Positions 18,417 to 27,755 of a DNA stretch of 64,000 nucleotides are shown one piece after another. Under the pieces are notes generated by a model. The model was not told where the DNA came from. It was given only the letters and a program-made list of their open reading frames with translations, and made no database searches. The translations under genes were made by a program, and so were the position numbers. Numbering within the stretch: position 1 is the stretch's first letter; each line of letters starts with the position of its first letter. The DNA comes from Megasphaera_A sueciensis (GTDB lineage Bacteria > Bacillota > Negativicutes > Veillonellales > Megasphaeraceae). The stretch covers positions 496,001 through 560,000 of the forward strand of contig NZ_CP116939.1 of assembly GCF_050219315.1 (NCBI RefSeq). The letters are read 5' to 3'.

Positions 18417-19646
18417 TTGCATAATAACAACGATGATGATGCATTAATGCTGCATAAAAAATTAGCGGGTAAATTAACCATAGGCAGCAAAGTAGCAGCC
18501 AATTCAAAAAAGTCGTTATCCTTGCTGTATACACCGGGGGTAGCAGCACCTTGTCTGAAAATTGCTGAAGATGAAACGCGGTCTTATGAATATACTGGAC
18601 GCGGGAATTATGTTGCCGTAGTTACGGATGGCAGTGCTGTTCTTGGATTGGGGAATATTGGACCGCAGGCTGGCATGCCAGTCATGGAAGGAAAATGTCT
18701 TCTTTTTAGTGAATTTTCCGGAATAAATGCGGTTCCTCTTTGTATTGGCACGCAGGATGTAGAGGAAATTATTCGATTTGTACAACTTCTGGAACCATCC
18801 TTTGGCGGCATCAATTTAGAAGATATTAGCGGTCCTCGTTGTTTTGAAATTGAAAGAAGGTTACGGGATACTATGCATATTCCCGTATTTCATGATGATC
18901 AGCATGGAACCGCGATTATTGTGCTGGCAGGTATTATTAATGCGTTGAAGTTTGTGAATAAGTCGGCAGCGGCGGCAAAAGTTGTTATTAATGGCGGGGG
19001 TGCCGCTGGTCTTAGTATCGCCAACTTGCTTTTAGAATATGGGATAAAAGATATTATCATTTGTGATATTCATGGGGCCATTTGTGCAGGTGATGCAGAT
19101 AGTAATCCGGCTCAGGAAAAAATGGCTGAAAAAACCAATATTCGTCATGAACACGGAGATTTAGCACATATCTTAAAGGGAAAGGATGTTTTTATCGGCG
19201 TTTCAAAGGGGGGGATCGTATCCCCGGCGATGATACGGTCCATGGCAGACAATGGGATTTGTTTTGCTATGGCAAATCCTATTCCTGAGATTTATCCGCA
19301 GGAAGCGAAAGCAGCGGGAGCACGTGTGGTCGGATCGGGTCGTTCAGATTTTCCCAATCAGGTGAACAATGTACTTGTATTTCCCGGTGTATTTCGCGGT
19401 GCACTGGATTGTCGTGCTGCGGATATCAGTGAAAAAATGAAATTGGCCGCGGCAAAAGCGATTGCAGCGGTTGCAGAGAAAGATGGGTTACGTGAAGATT
19501 ATATTCTGCCGGATGCCTTTGACAGCAGAGTAACAATAGATGTTGCGGCAGCGGTTGCAAAGGCAGCGACGCAGGAGGGTATTGCTGGTATGCCGATGAC
19601 GGTTGCAGAAGAAATGGAGAAGGCAAAGTCTTTTATGAGAAAATAA
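18417..19646 (+). CDS. Malic enzyme (oxaloacetate-decarboxylating malate dehydrogenase)
   Basis: Converts malate to pyruvate and CO2 with NAD(P). 409 residues, the short bacterial form. Conserved pieces: LLYTPGVAAPC at about 36, the metal-binding EDISGPRCFEIE at about 137, HDDQHGTAI, and a Rossmann NAD site VVINGGGAAGLSIANLL (about 187). The start is TTG at 18417, 6 bases after AGAGGGG, giving an Asn/Asp-rich N-terminus (HNNNDDD); an internal ATG ten codons later lacks a site. It stands alone between the glycogen cluster and an OLD-family gene. Cofactor preference (NAD or NADP) cannot be decided by eye. Confidence 0.93.
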   Translation: MHNNNDDDALMLHKKLAGKLTIGSKVAANSKKSLSLLYTPGVAAPCLKIAEDETRSYEYTGRGNYVAVVTDGSAVLGLGNIGPQAGMPVMEGKCLLFSEFSGINAVPLCIGTQDVEEIIRFVQLLEPSFGGINLEDISGPRCFEIERRLRDTMHIPVFHDDQHGTAIIVLAGIINALKFVNKSAAAAKVVINGGGAAGLSIANLLLEYGIKDIIICDIHGAICAGDADSNPAQEKMAEKTNIRHEHGDLAHILKGKDVFIGVSKGGIVSPAMIRSMADNGICFAMANPIPEIYPQEAKAAGARVVGSGRSDFPNQVNNVLVFPGVFRGALDCRAADISEKMKLAAAKAIAAVAEKDGLREDYILPDAFDSRVTIDVAAAVAKAATQEGIAGMPMTVAEEMEKAKSFMRK

Positions 19647-19658
19647 GATAGATAGCTG

Positions 19659-19703
19659 CAGCTGTATTCTCTTTAGTGAGTAAGAGGATACGGCTGTCTT
19701 TCT
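19659..19703 (+). terminator. Terminator after malic enzyme
   Basis: CAGCTGTATTCTC (19659-19671) pairs with GAGGATACGGCTG ending at 19696 through Watson-Crick and G-U pairs, followed by TCTTTCT. Confidence 0.6.
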
Positions 19704-19845
19704 GTATGGCTGCCGGATTCATTATGGTACCATATGTAATGGTAATAGAAAAATAAAAATAACCTGTTCATTTAAAAAAAATGAATTTACTATTTTGTGT
19801 CGAATAATATATACATAAGAATCCTGATTGAAAGTGGGTGATAAT

Positions 19846-21513
19846 GTGTATATAAAGTATATGCGTTTACAGAATTACCGTTTATTTAAAGATGTAGAAC
19901 TGAACTTTCATGAAAGAGCAAATTATCTCGTGGGAGAAAATAATATTGGCAAGAGCAGTTTTTTGCGGTTGTTATCGCTGATAAGTTCCGGTTTCGGCAT
20001 TTTAGAACATGACTATGCTGATACAAATCTTCCGATTGTGATTATTGTTGAAATATGTTTGTTGGATGATGCATCAGAACATTTTTCTGATAGTAAAGAA
20101 GGGGTGCCGGCACAGGTGCGCTTGCGTATGGAAAAACGAGTAGATGAAATCTTTCCGCGCCTGTACAATGATGCAGATAATTCACAACTGCCGCTTGATT
20201 TAATTCGACGTATCCGATATATTTATCATTCAGAAACGCGAAACGACGACTATCTTGTTTCTGACGAAATATATAATTTGTTAAAAAATAATATACTTAA
20301 AAGCGGACAAATCGAGGAATTCAGGCCTTCCCCCGATATGGCTCAATTCATTCAACAACAGGAACGGTATAGTGAATATGACACTTCTTTTTATATGAAC
20401 GTATTGGTGCTGTCTAAATTGTTAAGCCGTCAGGATCGGCCCAGAGCGGATAATTTGAAATTTATATCTCTTGTAGCCTTAAAGATTTTATCTCACATAT
20501 ATGTAATGTATCATAGTAAAGCCGTTCCTTTTGAACATACGATCATTGTAGACAGCAGGGGAAAACGATTCTTGTCTATATTTGTGGCAATAGATGAACC
20601 GGAAATACATTTGCATCCCTATATGCAGCGATCTATTTTGACATATTATAAACAATTGTTGCAGAATGAAGATCCGGCTTTTTGCGGCATTCTGAAATCA
20701 TTGTTTAATATAGATGGACTGCGTGGACAATTGTTTATTGTTACACATTCGACAGATTCACTGGTTGATGATTATCGTAATATCATTCGCTTTTACAGAA
20801 ATAAAGGTGGTTGTGTTCAGGCTGCCTGCGGTGTAAATTTTCACTTCAATGAAGAAATAGAAAAACATCTGATTATGCATTTCCCGGAAGTTAAAGAAGC
20901 GTTGTACTCGCGCAGCGTTATTATTGTTGAAGGGGAAACGGAATATGGATGCTTTCAGCTTTTTGGTACGACATTGGACTTGCGTTTTGATTATTATGGT
21001 ATTTGTCTTATCAATGCGCGTGGGGAAAGCTCTATATCTAAAATCAAAAAATTACTGCAGTATTTTAGAATACCTACGGTTGCACTTTATGATGCCGATG
21101 TAAAAGGCAGCCGTGAGGCGGAAAAAAATGTTTTCTTTACAGACGAAATTTGTTTTGAAATGGATCTTGTAAAAGCGATGATTGATAAGGGCAAGCGACG
21201 GAGTTTAGATCATATTATTTATACCGCGGGCGGGGTCCATGGCAAAGCAACGGCGGATATGCTTAAAAAGGCTTGCCGTAAGCTGGACATTAATTACCAT
21301 AATTATCCGCCGAGGATGCTGGAAAATGTAAATCCCCGCAATGTAGAAACAATGTATGTGTATTATTTTGCTTGGTTGTATAGTAATAAAGGGGTTATTT
21401 TAGGCCGCCTTATTGGGCAATCTCTTACAAAACAAGAAATACCGCCTTCTTTTACCCGGGTAATTAAAGTTGCCGGACAATTAGCTAAAGTTGATTCGAA
21501 TCAAGAGTGTTGA
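19846..21513 (+). CDS. OLD-family ATP-dependent endonuclease (AAA ATPase plus TOPRIM)
   Basis: 555 residues. The N-terminal ABC-type ATPase opens with MYIKYMRLQNYRLFKD and has Walker A GENNIGKSS at 30-38. The Walker B region is FVAIDEPEIHLHP at about 245, and LFIVTHSTDSL is the switch-His loop. The C-terminal TOPRIM nuclease domain carries E362 (IIVEGETEYG) and D416/D418 (LYDADVKGS), the metal-binding acidic residues. This is the class 1 (stand-alone) layout: no UvrD-type helicase gene is adjacent. OLD proteins act in phage exclusion and some in DNA repair. GTG 19846 was chosen because GTGGGTGAT precedes it and because the protein then begins as relatives do; an in-frame TTG at 19828 has no site. 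The next gene, topB, is 37 bases away on the same strand. Confidence 0.85.
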   Translation: MYIKYMRLQNYRLFKDVELNFHERANYLVGENNIGKSSFLRLLSLISSGFGILEHDYADTNLPIVIIVEICLLDDASEHFSDSKEGVPAQVRLRMEKRVDEIFPRLYNDADNSQLPLDLIRRIRYIYHSETRNDDYLVSDEIYNLLKNNILKSGQIEEFRPSPDMAQFIQQQERYSEYDTSFYMNVLVLSKLLSRQDRPRADNLKFISLVALKILSHIYVMYHSKAVPFEHTIIVDSRGKRFLSIFVAIDEPEIHLHPYMQRSILTYYKQLLQNEDPAFCGILKSLFNIDGLRGQLFIVTHSTDSLVDDYRNIIRFYRNKGGCVQAACGVNFHFNEEIEKHLIMHFPEVKEALYSRSVIIVEGETEYGCFQLFGTTLDLRFDYYGICLINARGESSISKIKKLLQYFRIPTVALYDADVKGSREAEKNVFFTDEICFEMDLVKAMIDKGKRRSLDHIIYTAGGVHGKATADMLKKACRKLDINYHNYPPRMLENVNPRNVETMYVYYFAWLYSNKGVILGRLIGQSLTKQEIPPSFTRVIKVAGQLAKVDSNQEC

Positions 21514-21550
21514 ATATAGTCTATGTATTGAGAAATAGGAGTTGCGTACG

Positions 21551-23683
21551 TTGCGTATCTTTATTGCAGAGAAACCGAGTATGGCTCGGGAATTAGCCAA
21601 ATGTCTGCCACCGCCGCAGCACAAGAAAAAAGGATTTATTGAAACCGGAGACGGTATTGTTACTTGGGCTTACGGTCATGTATTGCAGCAGGCAGAACCA
21701 CAGGATTATGATATAAAGTATAAAACATGGAAAGCGGAAGATTTGCCGATTGTGCCGGAAGAATGGAAACTGCTGGTCAGCCCGGACAGTAAAGAACAAT
21801 TTCAAACGATTTGCAATCTGATTACTCAAGCGGACAGCATTATTAATGCAGGAGATCCGGATAGAGAAGGTCAGCTTTTAATTGATGAAATATTGGATTA
21901 TGTAGGGAACACCAAACCGGTACAACGGATTCTTTTGAATGCGCTTGATGAAAAGAGCATTAAGGAATCTTTGGCGGATCTGCGGAATAATTCCGATTTT
22001 CTCCACTTGAAAGAATCCGCACTGGCTCGCAGCCGTGCGGACTGGCTCATTGGGATGAATTTATCACGGGCATATACATTGGCCGCACGACGGCAGGGCC
22101 ATCGCGTTGTTTTTCCTATCGGCAGAGTCAAAACTCCGACATTGGCACTGGTTGTGCGACGCCAGCGGGAACTGGATCATTTTGTTCCTGTCGAGTATTT
22201 TATTGTAAAGGCTGTGTTTATTCATGCCAACGGAAGGATTACTGCGCAGTGGCAGCCGAAGGATACGCAAACAGGGATGGATTCTGAGGGACATGTTATT
22301 GAAGAAAAAGCAGCGCAGGCACTTATTGATCGGTTACATAATAACCCATCAGGAGTCATTCAAGAACGAAAAAAAACAAAAAAGAAGGAAGCGCAGCGCC
22401 TTCCCTTATCATTGTCCTCACTGCAGGTTTTAGCAGGCAAACGCTATGGATATGATCCGCAGCAGGTACTGGATGCAGCACAGCAGCTTTATGAACGAAA
22501 ACTTACGACATATCCTCGCTCTGATTGTGAATATCTGCCATGTAATCAATGGAAAGATCGTTCTTCTATTATACGTAACTTACAAAGCAACCATGCTGGA
22601 AAATTGTCAGAGTGGGCTGAAAAGGCTGATCTTTCTATTAAAAGCAGGGCATGGAACGATAGTAAAATCACGGCGCATCATGCCATTATTCCCACGACGG
22701 TTTTTTGTGATTTTTCTAAATTGACATCACTGCAGCAGCATATTTATTATCTTATTGCGCAGGCATACATTGCACAATTTTATCCGTTGTATGAATATGA
22801 CCAGACTCGCATACTCGTTGCAGCGGCATCAGAAACGTTTGTGGCTCACGGAAAAGCAATTACTGTATCGGGATGGAAAGAACTATATACATCTGATAAG
22901 AATGACGCCGAGGAGGAAGAGAGCGATGATGGATTGCCTGTTGTAAAAAAAGGTGATGTTGTTGACTACAAAGAAGGGCATGTGGATAAGAAAACGACAA
23001 AGCCGCCGCCACGCTTTACACCATCCACACTGCTGGCGGCAATGAAGGAAATTTATAAATATGTTAAAGATGATTCTTTAAAGAAAAAACTAAAAGAGGT
23101 GCAGGGAATCGGCACAGAAGCAACACGGGCTACTATTATTGATGAATTGATAAAACGAAAATTCTTAGTAGAAGAAGGCAAGAAAAGATATTTAAAACCG
23201 ACAGATAACGCATATCTGCTTGTAGATGCGTTACCTGATGAAATGGTATATCCCGATGAAACTGCTGTTTGGGAAGATCGGTTATATAAAATGAGTGAAG
23301 GTAAAGAGCAGCTTGCCTCATTTCTGCAGGATCAAATTACATTTTTAGAAAAACTTGTTGCAAGAGCTAGAGACGTAAAAATTGTTAGTAATGATACGAA
23401 TAAAGATCAAAAAATATGTCCGCAATGCGGCGCTGCCATGGTGTTGCGGCATGGTAAATATGGTGATTTTTTCGGCTGTACCATGTACCCGCAATGCCGC
23501 TATACAGAACAAGTGACAGCTCCCTTACAAGAAGCAGAAAAAAAATATAAATGTCCTCGCTGTCATAATGGGTATTTTATTTGCCGCACGAGTTCCTATG
23601 GCCGCTATTGGGTATGCAGCGAACCTGATTGCAATACGACTTGCAGTGATGTAGAGGGAAAACCGAGTATATTTGCAAAATAG
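21551..23683 (+). CDS. topB: DNA topoisomerase III
   Basis: Type IA topoisomerase, 710 residues, which decatenates DNA through a single-strand break. The TOPRIM domain starts at once (RIFIAEKPSMAREL) with NAGDPDREGQLLIDEIL at about 101. The catalytic Tyr is Y321 in TTYPRSDCEYLP. The C-terminus has two Cys4 zinc motifs (CPQCGAAM...CTMYPQC and CPRC...CSEPDC). The TTG at 21551 is 9 bases from AGGAG; the TTG at 21542 abuts the site. An acidic insert (DAEEEESDDG) is present in the middle. The gene directly follows the OLD-family gene, which may mean joint action in repair or defence, or only chance. Confidence 0.93.
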   Translation: MRIFIAEKPSMARELAKCLPPPQHKKKGFIETGDGIVTWAYGHVLQQAEPQDYDIKYKTWKAEDLPIVPEEWKLLVSPDSKEQFQTICNLITQADSIINAGDPDREGQLLIDEILDYVGNTKPVQRILLNALDEKSIKESLADLRNNSDFLHLKESALARSRADWLIGMNLSRAYTLAARRQGHRVVFPIGRVKTPTLALVVRRQRELDHFVPVEYFIVKAVFIHANGRITAQWQPKDTQTGMDSEGHVIEEKAAQALIDRLHNNPSGVIQERKKTKKKEAQRLPLSLSSLQVLAGKRYGYDPQQVLDAAQQLYERKLTTYPRSDCEYLPCNQWKDRSSIIRNLQSNHAGKLSEWAEKADLSIKSRAWNDSKITAHHAIIPTTVFCDFSKLTSLQQHIYYLIAQAYIAQFYPLYEYDQTRILVAAASETFVAHGKAITVSGWKELYTSDKNDAEEEESDDGLPVVKKGDVVDYKEGHVDKKTTKPPPRFTPSTLLAAMKEIYKYVKDDSLKKKLKEVQGIGTEATRATIIDELIKRKFLVEEGKKRYLKPTDNAYLLVDALPDEMVYPDETAVWEDRLYKMSEGKEQLASFLQDQITFLEKLVARARDVKIVSNDTNKDQKICPQCGAAMVLRHGKYGDFFGCTMYPQCRYTEQVTAPLQEAEKKYKCPRCHNGYFICRTSSYGRYWVCSEPDCNTTCSDVEGKPSIFAK

Positions 23684-23734
23684 TTATCAGTAAGATAGTG
23701 GCCCCTGGAGAAGAGATGCTGAAAATAATAAGGG

Positions 23735-23762
23735 AAAAACCATGACAAGTATCGGTTTTTTG
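23735..23762 (+). terminator. Terminator after topB
   Basis: AAAAACC (23735-23741) pairs with GGTTTTT (23754-23760), followed by T. Short stem; it overlaps the next promoter. Confidence 0.5.
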
Positions 23763-23770
23763 TATATAAT
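23742..23770 (+). promoter_or_regulatory. Promoter of dcd
   Basis: ATGACA (23742-23747), 17-base spacer, TATAAT (23765-23770). The -35 lies in the loop of the topB terminator, so the two elements share sequence. Confidence 0.6.
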
Positions 23771-23803
23771 AAAGTGATAGACTAAATCACGAGGTGACAG
23801 GGT

Positions 23804-24325
23804 ATGATATTGTCCGGCAGGGAAATTGTTAAACATATAGGTGAAAAAATCATTATTGAACCATTTGATCCTAAACGAGTTAATCCTAACAGCTATAACT
23901 TGTCCTTATATAATCATCTTATGGTTTATGATCATCAAGAATTAGATATGGCACATCCTAATTCCGCTTCTGATATTATTATTCCCAAAAGCGGCTATGT
24001 GCTGCAGCCTAATACGTTGTATTTAGGAAGAACAAACGAATATACAAAGACAAATGGATATATTCCCATGTTGGAAGGGCGTTCTTCCGTTGGGAGATTG
24101 GGAGTATTTATTCACGTAACGGCTGGGTTCGGAGATGTTGGATTTGCTGGATATTGGACACTGGAGATTTTTTGTGTACAGCCTATCCGCATATATCCGG
24201 ATGTGGAAATTTGTCAAATATATTATCATGATATTGATGGCGAATATGACACTTATAAATCTGGCAAGTATCAAAATAATCATGGCATTCAGACGAGTAT
24301 GCTTTATAAGGATTTTCAAAAATAA
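23804..24325 (+). CDS. dcd: dCTP deaminase
   Basis: Deaminates dCTP to dUTP for thymidylate synthesis. 173 residues, a trimeric dUTPase-like fold. The conserved blocks are MILSGREI at the start, VNPNSYNLSL, LEGRSSVGRLGVFIHVTAGFGDVGFAGYWTLEI (substrate loop and catalytic Glu) and ICQIYYH. The C-terminus is a little shorter than in the E. coli enzyme. GAGGTGA precedes the ATG at the right distance. Whether it is monofunctional or also hydrolyses dUTP (as some Dcd-Dut proteins do) cannot be told here. Confidence 0.93.
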   Translation: MILSGREIVKHIGEKIIIEPFDPKRVNPNSYNLSLYNHLMVYDHQELDMAHPNSASDIIIPKSGYVLQPNTLYLGRTNEYTKTNGYIPMLEGRSSVGRLGVFIHVTAGFGDVGFAGYWTLEIFCVQPIRIYPDVEICQIYYHDIDGEYDTYKSGKYQNNHGIQTSMLYKDFQK

Positions 24326-24333
24326 TCAATACG

Positions 24334-24366
24334 AGGAGCATATCTATGTTAAGATATGCTCCTTTG
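24334..24366 (+). terminator. Strong hairpin between dcd and the P1 peptidase gene
   Basis: AGGAGCATATCT (24334-24345) and AGATATGCTCCT (24352-24363) are a perfect 12-bp inverted repeat with a 6-base loop, followed only by TTTG. It may be a weak terminator or an mRNA-end stabiliser. Confidence 0.5.
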
Positions 24367-24385
24367 TGCAGAAGGGGATAGCATA

Positions 24386-25375
24386 ATGAAAGAAATAAAA
24401 ATCCAAGATATGAAAAATTTTCGAATAGGCAACAGCGAAAATAGCCAAGCCGGAACTGGGTGTACGGTTATTATATGTCCTGAGGGTGCTCCCTGCGGTA
24501 TTGATGTCCGGGGCGGCGGTCCGGCCAGCCGGGAAACAGAATTACTTAAGCCTGTTGCATCCTGCGATAAAATACATGCCATCGTTTTATGCGGAGGGAG
24601 TGCGTTTGGCCTTAATGCGGCAGGCGGTGTCATGAAGTATCTTGAAGAGAATGACGTTGGTTTTGAAACAAGATATGGCAAAGTACCTCTTGTATGTGCG
24701 TCTTCTATATTTGATTTAGGTTGTGGTGACAGCACGATACGACCTGATGAAAAAATGGGATATGCCGCTTGTCTGGCGGCAGAACAAAACAATATACAGG
24801 AGGGAAATCATGGAGCCGGGACGGGCGCAACCGTTGGAAAGCTCTGGGGCGCTGCCTACATGATGAAGTCTGGGCTTGGCATATATGCGGCAGAAGCCAA
24901 AGGACTTCAAGTTGCGGCTGTTGTTGCTGTTAATGCTGTGGGGGATGTATTGGATCGGAGCCGCAATTGCATTCTGGCAGGAATGCTTAATAAGGATAAA
25001 AACGGGTTTGCCTGTTCGGAACAAGTTCTGATAGATGATAGAGATACACCGAATCTTTTTTCTCAGAGGGCGCAGGCGCATGCAACGAATACTACTATTG
25101 CAGCAATTATTACAAATGCAGCTTTTGATAAGACGGCGATGAATAAAATTGCCGCTATGGCGGGTAATGGCATGGTACGTGCTATTTCACCGGTTAATAC
25201 AATGGCTGACGGGGATTCCGTGTATGCTGTATCTGTGGGGACTGTGACAGCAGATATCAATATTACCGGAACCTTAGCTGCGTATGTTTTGGAAAAAGCC
25301 GTTGTCCGTGCTGTATTATCGGCAGATTCTGCATATGGAATTCCGGCAGTGAAAGATTTGCAATGGAAGAAATAA
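24386..25375 (+). CDS. P1-family (DmpA/BapA-type) peptidase
   Basis: 329-residue Ntn-hydrolase of the S58/P1 family; relatives are aminopeptidases that act on small peptides or beta-peptides and mature by self-cleavage. Family blocks: GTGCTVIICPEGAPCGIDVRGGGPASRETELL, AIVLCGGSAFGLNAAGGVM, and NHGAGTGATVGKLWG. The likely self-cleavage/nucleophile site is in ATNTTIAAIITNA, where the second Thr would be freed; this assignment is from memory of the family. No signal peptide, so cytoplasmic. The ATG at 24386 has GAAGGGG at 8 bases; an in-frame ATG at 24356 lies inside the preceding hairpin. Confidence 0.85.
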   Translation: MKEIKIQDMKNFRIGNSENSQAGTGCTVIICPEGAPCGIDVRGGGPASRETELLKPVASCDKIHAIVLCGGSAFGLNAAGGVMKYLEENDVGFETRYGKVPLVCASSIFDLGCGDSTIRPDEKMGYAACLAAEQNNIQEGNHGAGTGATVGKLWGAAYMMKSGLGIYAAEAKGLQVAAVVAVNAVGDVLDRSRNCILAGMLNKDKNGFACSEQVLIDDRDTPNLFSQRAQAHATNTTIAAIITNAAFDKTAMNKIAAMAGNGMVRAISPVNTMADGDSVYAVSVGTVTADINITGTLAAYVLEKAVVRAVLSADSAYGIPAVKDLQWKK

Positions 25376-25410
25376 CGCGGGTATAATTTTATTGTTCGGT
25401 AGATGTTTTT

Positions 25411-25449
25411 AAAAACTATTTGTTTCTTTTGAAGCAAATAGTTTTTTTT
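25411..25449 (+). terminator. Terminator after the P1 peptidase gene
   Basis: AAAAACTATTTG (25411-25422) pairs with CAAATAGTTTTT (from 25435) and runs into a T8 tract. Confidence 0.8.
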
Positions 25450-25470
25450 ATAAAAACATCACTAAAAAAG

Positions 25471-25499
25471 TTGACATTCATACAGCATTGGAGTAATCT
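25471..25499 (+). promoter_or_regulatory. Possible promoter of the suf operon
   Basis: A perfect -35 TTGACA (25471-25476) is followed after 17 bases by TAATCT, a poor -10. The imbalance suggests dependence on a regulator, but I could not identify an operator. Confidence 0.35.
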
Positions 25500-25572
25500 A
25501 TGTATGATAAATGTATAGCAATTTTGTCCATTTTTAAAATGTAGTAATAAATAACTAGTAGGAGTGATTACA

Positions 25573-26319
25573 GTGAGTGAATTACTGAGAGTAGAGGACC
25601 TGAAAGTTGCTGTTGAAGGCAAAGAAATCCTCAAAGGACTCGACTTAACAATTAATACAGGAGAAACACATGTTATTATGGGGACAAACGGGGCTGGAAA
25701 ATCAACATTGTTTAACGCCGTGATGGGAAATCCTCAATATGCAGTTACAGCCGGCCGTATATTTTTTGAAGGCAGGGATATAACCGATTTACCTGTTAAC
25801 GAACGGGCTAAAGCCGGTATTTTTATGGCGTTTCAATCCCCTATAGCAGTTCAGGGGATTTCTGTAGAAAACTTTATCCGCAATGCTAAAAGTACTGTTT
25901 CCGGTGAACCACAGCGAATTATGCCGTTTCGCAAAAAAATGCATAAACAGATGGAAAATCTTATGATGGATCGTTCCTACGGAGATCGATATGTTAATGA
26001 TGGATTTTCCGGCGGGGAACGCAAAAAAACAGAAATTTTGCAAATGTGTATGTTAGAACCTAAATTGGCTATGTTGGACGAAATTGACTCAGGCCTTGAT
26101 GTGGATGCTGTCCGGATAGTCTCCGAAACTGTTTCTGAGTATCATAATGAAAGTAATGCTATTCTTGTTATTACACATCACAGCGAAATATTGCAAAAAC
26201 TGATTCCTGACTACGTTCACATCCTCATCAATGGACGTATTGTCAAAACCGGCAATGCCAAACTTATTCAGGAAATTGAAGCTAATGGCTATGATGCCTT
26301 TAAAGAACAAGCCAAGTAG
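25573..26319 (+). CDS. sufC: Fe-S cluster assembly ATPase SufC
   Basis: ABC-type ATPase that powers the SufBCD scaffold for building Fe-S clusters. 248 residues. Walker A GTNGAGKSTL near 36, Q-loop MAFQSP, signature FSGGERKKTEI near 140, Walker B LAMLDEIDSGLD. NGFSGGERKK and DEIDSGLDVDA are the SufC-specific forms. The GTG at 25573 has GGAGTGA 5 bases upstream. First gene of sufCBDSU, all on one strand with gaps of under 15 bases or overlaps. Confidence 0.97.
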   Translation: MSELLRVEDLKVAVEGKEILKGLDLTINTGETHVIMGTNGAGKSTLFNAVMGNPQYAVTAGRIFFEGRDITDLPVNERAKAGIFMAFQSPIAVQGISVENFIRNAKSTVSGEPQRIMPFRKKMHKQMENLMMDRSYGDRYVNDGFSGGERKKTEILQMCMLEPKLAMLDEIDSGLDVDAVRIVSETVSEYHNESNAILVITHHSEILQKLIPDYVHILINGRIVKTGNAKLIQEIEANGYDAFKEQAK

Positions 26320-26330
26320 GGGGTGTTAAT

Positions 26331-27743
26331 ATGGCTGATGCAAAAAGTAAAATTGATGCCTTGTCCAATTTTGGCAACGTCTATAATTTTAAAAAGGACT
26401 TTACATATTCCTATAAAACCGAAGCAGGATTGACTCCGGAAATTGTTAAGGAAATATCAGATAAAAAACATGAACCGGAATGGATGCTGCGTTTTCGGCT
26501 GAAATCCTTGGAAACTTTTTATAAATTGGATTATCCTGATTGGGCGCCGGATATCAGCGGGCTTGATATGGATAATATTGTTACCTATGTACGTCCTAAT
26601 GCACAGATGAAAGGGAATTGGAACGAAGTTCCTGATGACATTAAGGATACGTTTGACAGACTGGGGATTCCTGAAGCTGAAAAAACTTCATTAGCTGGAG
26701 TTGGGGCACAATATGATTCTGAAGTGGTCTATCACAGTATTCAAGAAGACTTAGTCAAACAAGGAGTTATTTATACGGATTTTGATACGGCTCTTAGTAA
26801 ATATGAAGACATTGTAAAAGCACATTTTATGAAACTCGTTCCCCCGACCGATCATAAATTTGCGGCTCTTCATGGTGCGGTATGGTCTGGAGGATCCTAT
26901 GTGTTTGTACCCAAAGGAGTGCAGGTATCTATCCCATTGCAGAGTTATTTTCGTCTGAATGCTCCTGGAGCAGGGCAATTTGAACATACGATGATTATCG
27001 TTGAAGACGGAGCCAAAGTTCATTTTATTGAAGGCTGTTCGGCGCCTAAATACAATGTGGCGAATCTTCATGCTGGATGTGTAGAACTTTTTATAGGTGA
27101 TAATGCGGAATTGACGTATTCAACCATTGAAAACTGGTCTAAAAACATGTATAACTTAAATACTAAACGAGCCATTGTAGGTAAAAACGGGCGCATTAAC
27201 TGGGTGACTGGTTCTTTTGGTTCGCATACATCCTGCTTATATCCTATGAGTATTTTACAAGGAGAAGGGGCCCACTGTGAATTTACCGGAGTTACGTTCG
27301 CAGGCAAAGGGCAATATCTTGATACGGGTTCCAAAGTAGTACATAATGCACCTCATACGACTAGCAATATTAATTCGAAATCTATATCTAAAAGCGGCGG
27401 TGTCTGTATTTATCGAGGCAGCGTTGTTATCAATGAAAAAGCAGAAGGAGCAAAGGCCAATGTCAGTTGTGAATCACTGATGCTGGACGAAATTTCGCAA
27501 TCTGATACGATACCGGCGATTGTTGTAAAAAATGATAACATAGATTTGGGGCATGAAGCTAAAATAGGACGCATATCCGATGAAGCTATTTTTTATCTGA
27601 TGAGCCGAGGATTAAGTGAAGAGGATGCACGTGCCATGTTGGTCAGAGGTTTTGTTGAACCTGTTTCTAAAGCATTACCGCTGGAGTATGCTGTAGAAAT
27701 GAATAATCTTATTAATCTGGAACTTAAAGGTTCATTAAAATAG
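26331..27743 (+). CDS. sufB: Fe-S cluster scaffold protein SufB
   Basis: 470 residues, the usual SufB length. The N-terminal half has YTYVRPNAQMKGNWNEVPDDIK-type sequence, and the core is a long parallel beta-helix. Landmarks: WSGGSYVFVPKGVQVSIPLQSYF, ENWSKNMYNLNTKR, and the C-terminal EAKIGRISDEAIFYLMSRGLSEEDARAM shared by SufB and SufD. SufB carries the nascent cluster; a Cys in NVSCESLML is at the position expected for a cluster ligand. 11 bases after sufC, with GGGGTG as ribosome-binding site. Confidence 0.97.
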   Translation: MADAKSKIDALSNFGNVYNFKKDFTYSYKTEAGLTPEIVKEISDKKHEPEWMLRFRLKSLETFYKLDYPDWAPDISGLDMDNIVTYVRPNAQMKGNWNEVPDDIKDTFDRLGIPEAEKTSLAGVGAQYDSEVVYHSIQEDLVKQGVIYTDFDTALSKYEDIVKAHFMKLVPPTDHKFAALHGAVWSGGSYVFVPKGVQVSIPLQSYFRLNAPGAGQFEHTMIIVEDGAKVHFIEGCSAPKYNVANLHAGCVELFIGDNAELTYSTIENWSKNMYNLNTKRAIVGKNGRINWVTGSFGSHTSCLYPMSILQGEGAHCEFTGVTFAGKGQYLDTGSKVVHNAPHTTSNINSKSISKSGGVCIYRGSVVINEKAEGAKANVSCESLMLDEISQSDTIPAIVVKNDNIDLGHEAKIGRISDEAIFYLMSRGLSEEDARAMLVRGFVEPVSKALPLEYAVEMNNLINLELKGSLK

Positions 27744-27755
27744 GGAGGCATTAGT

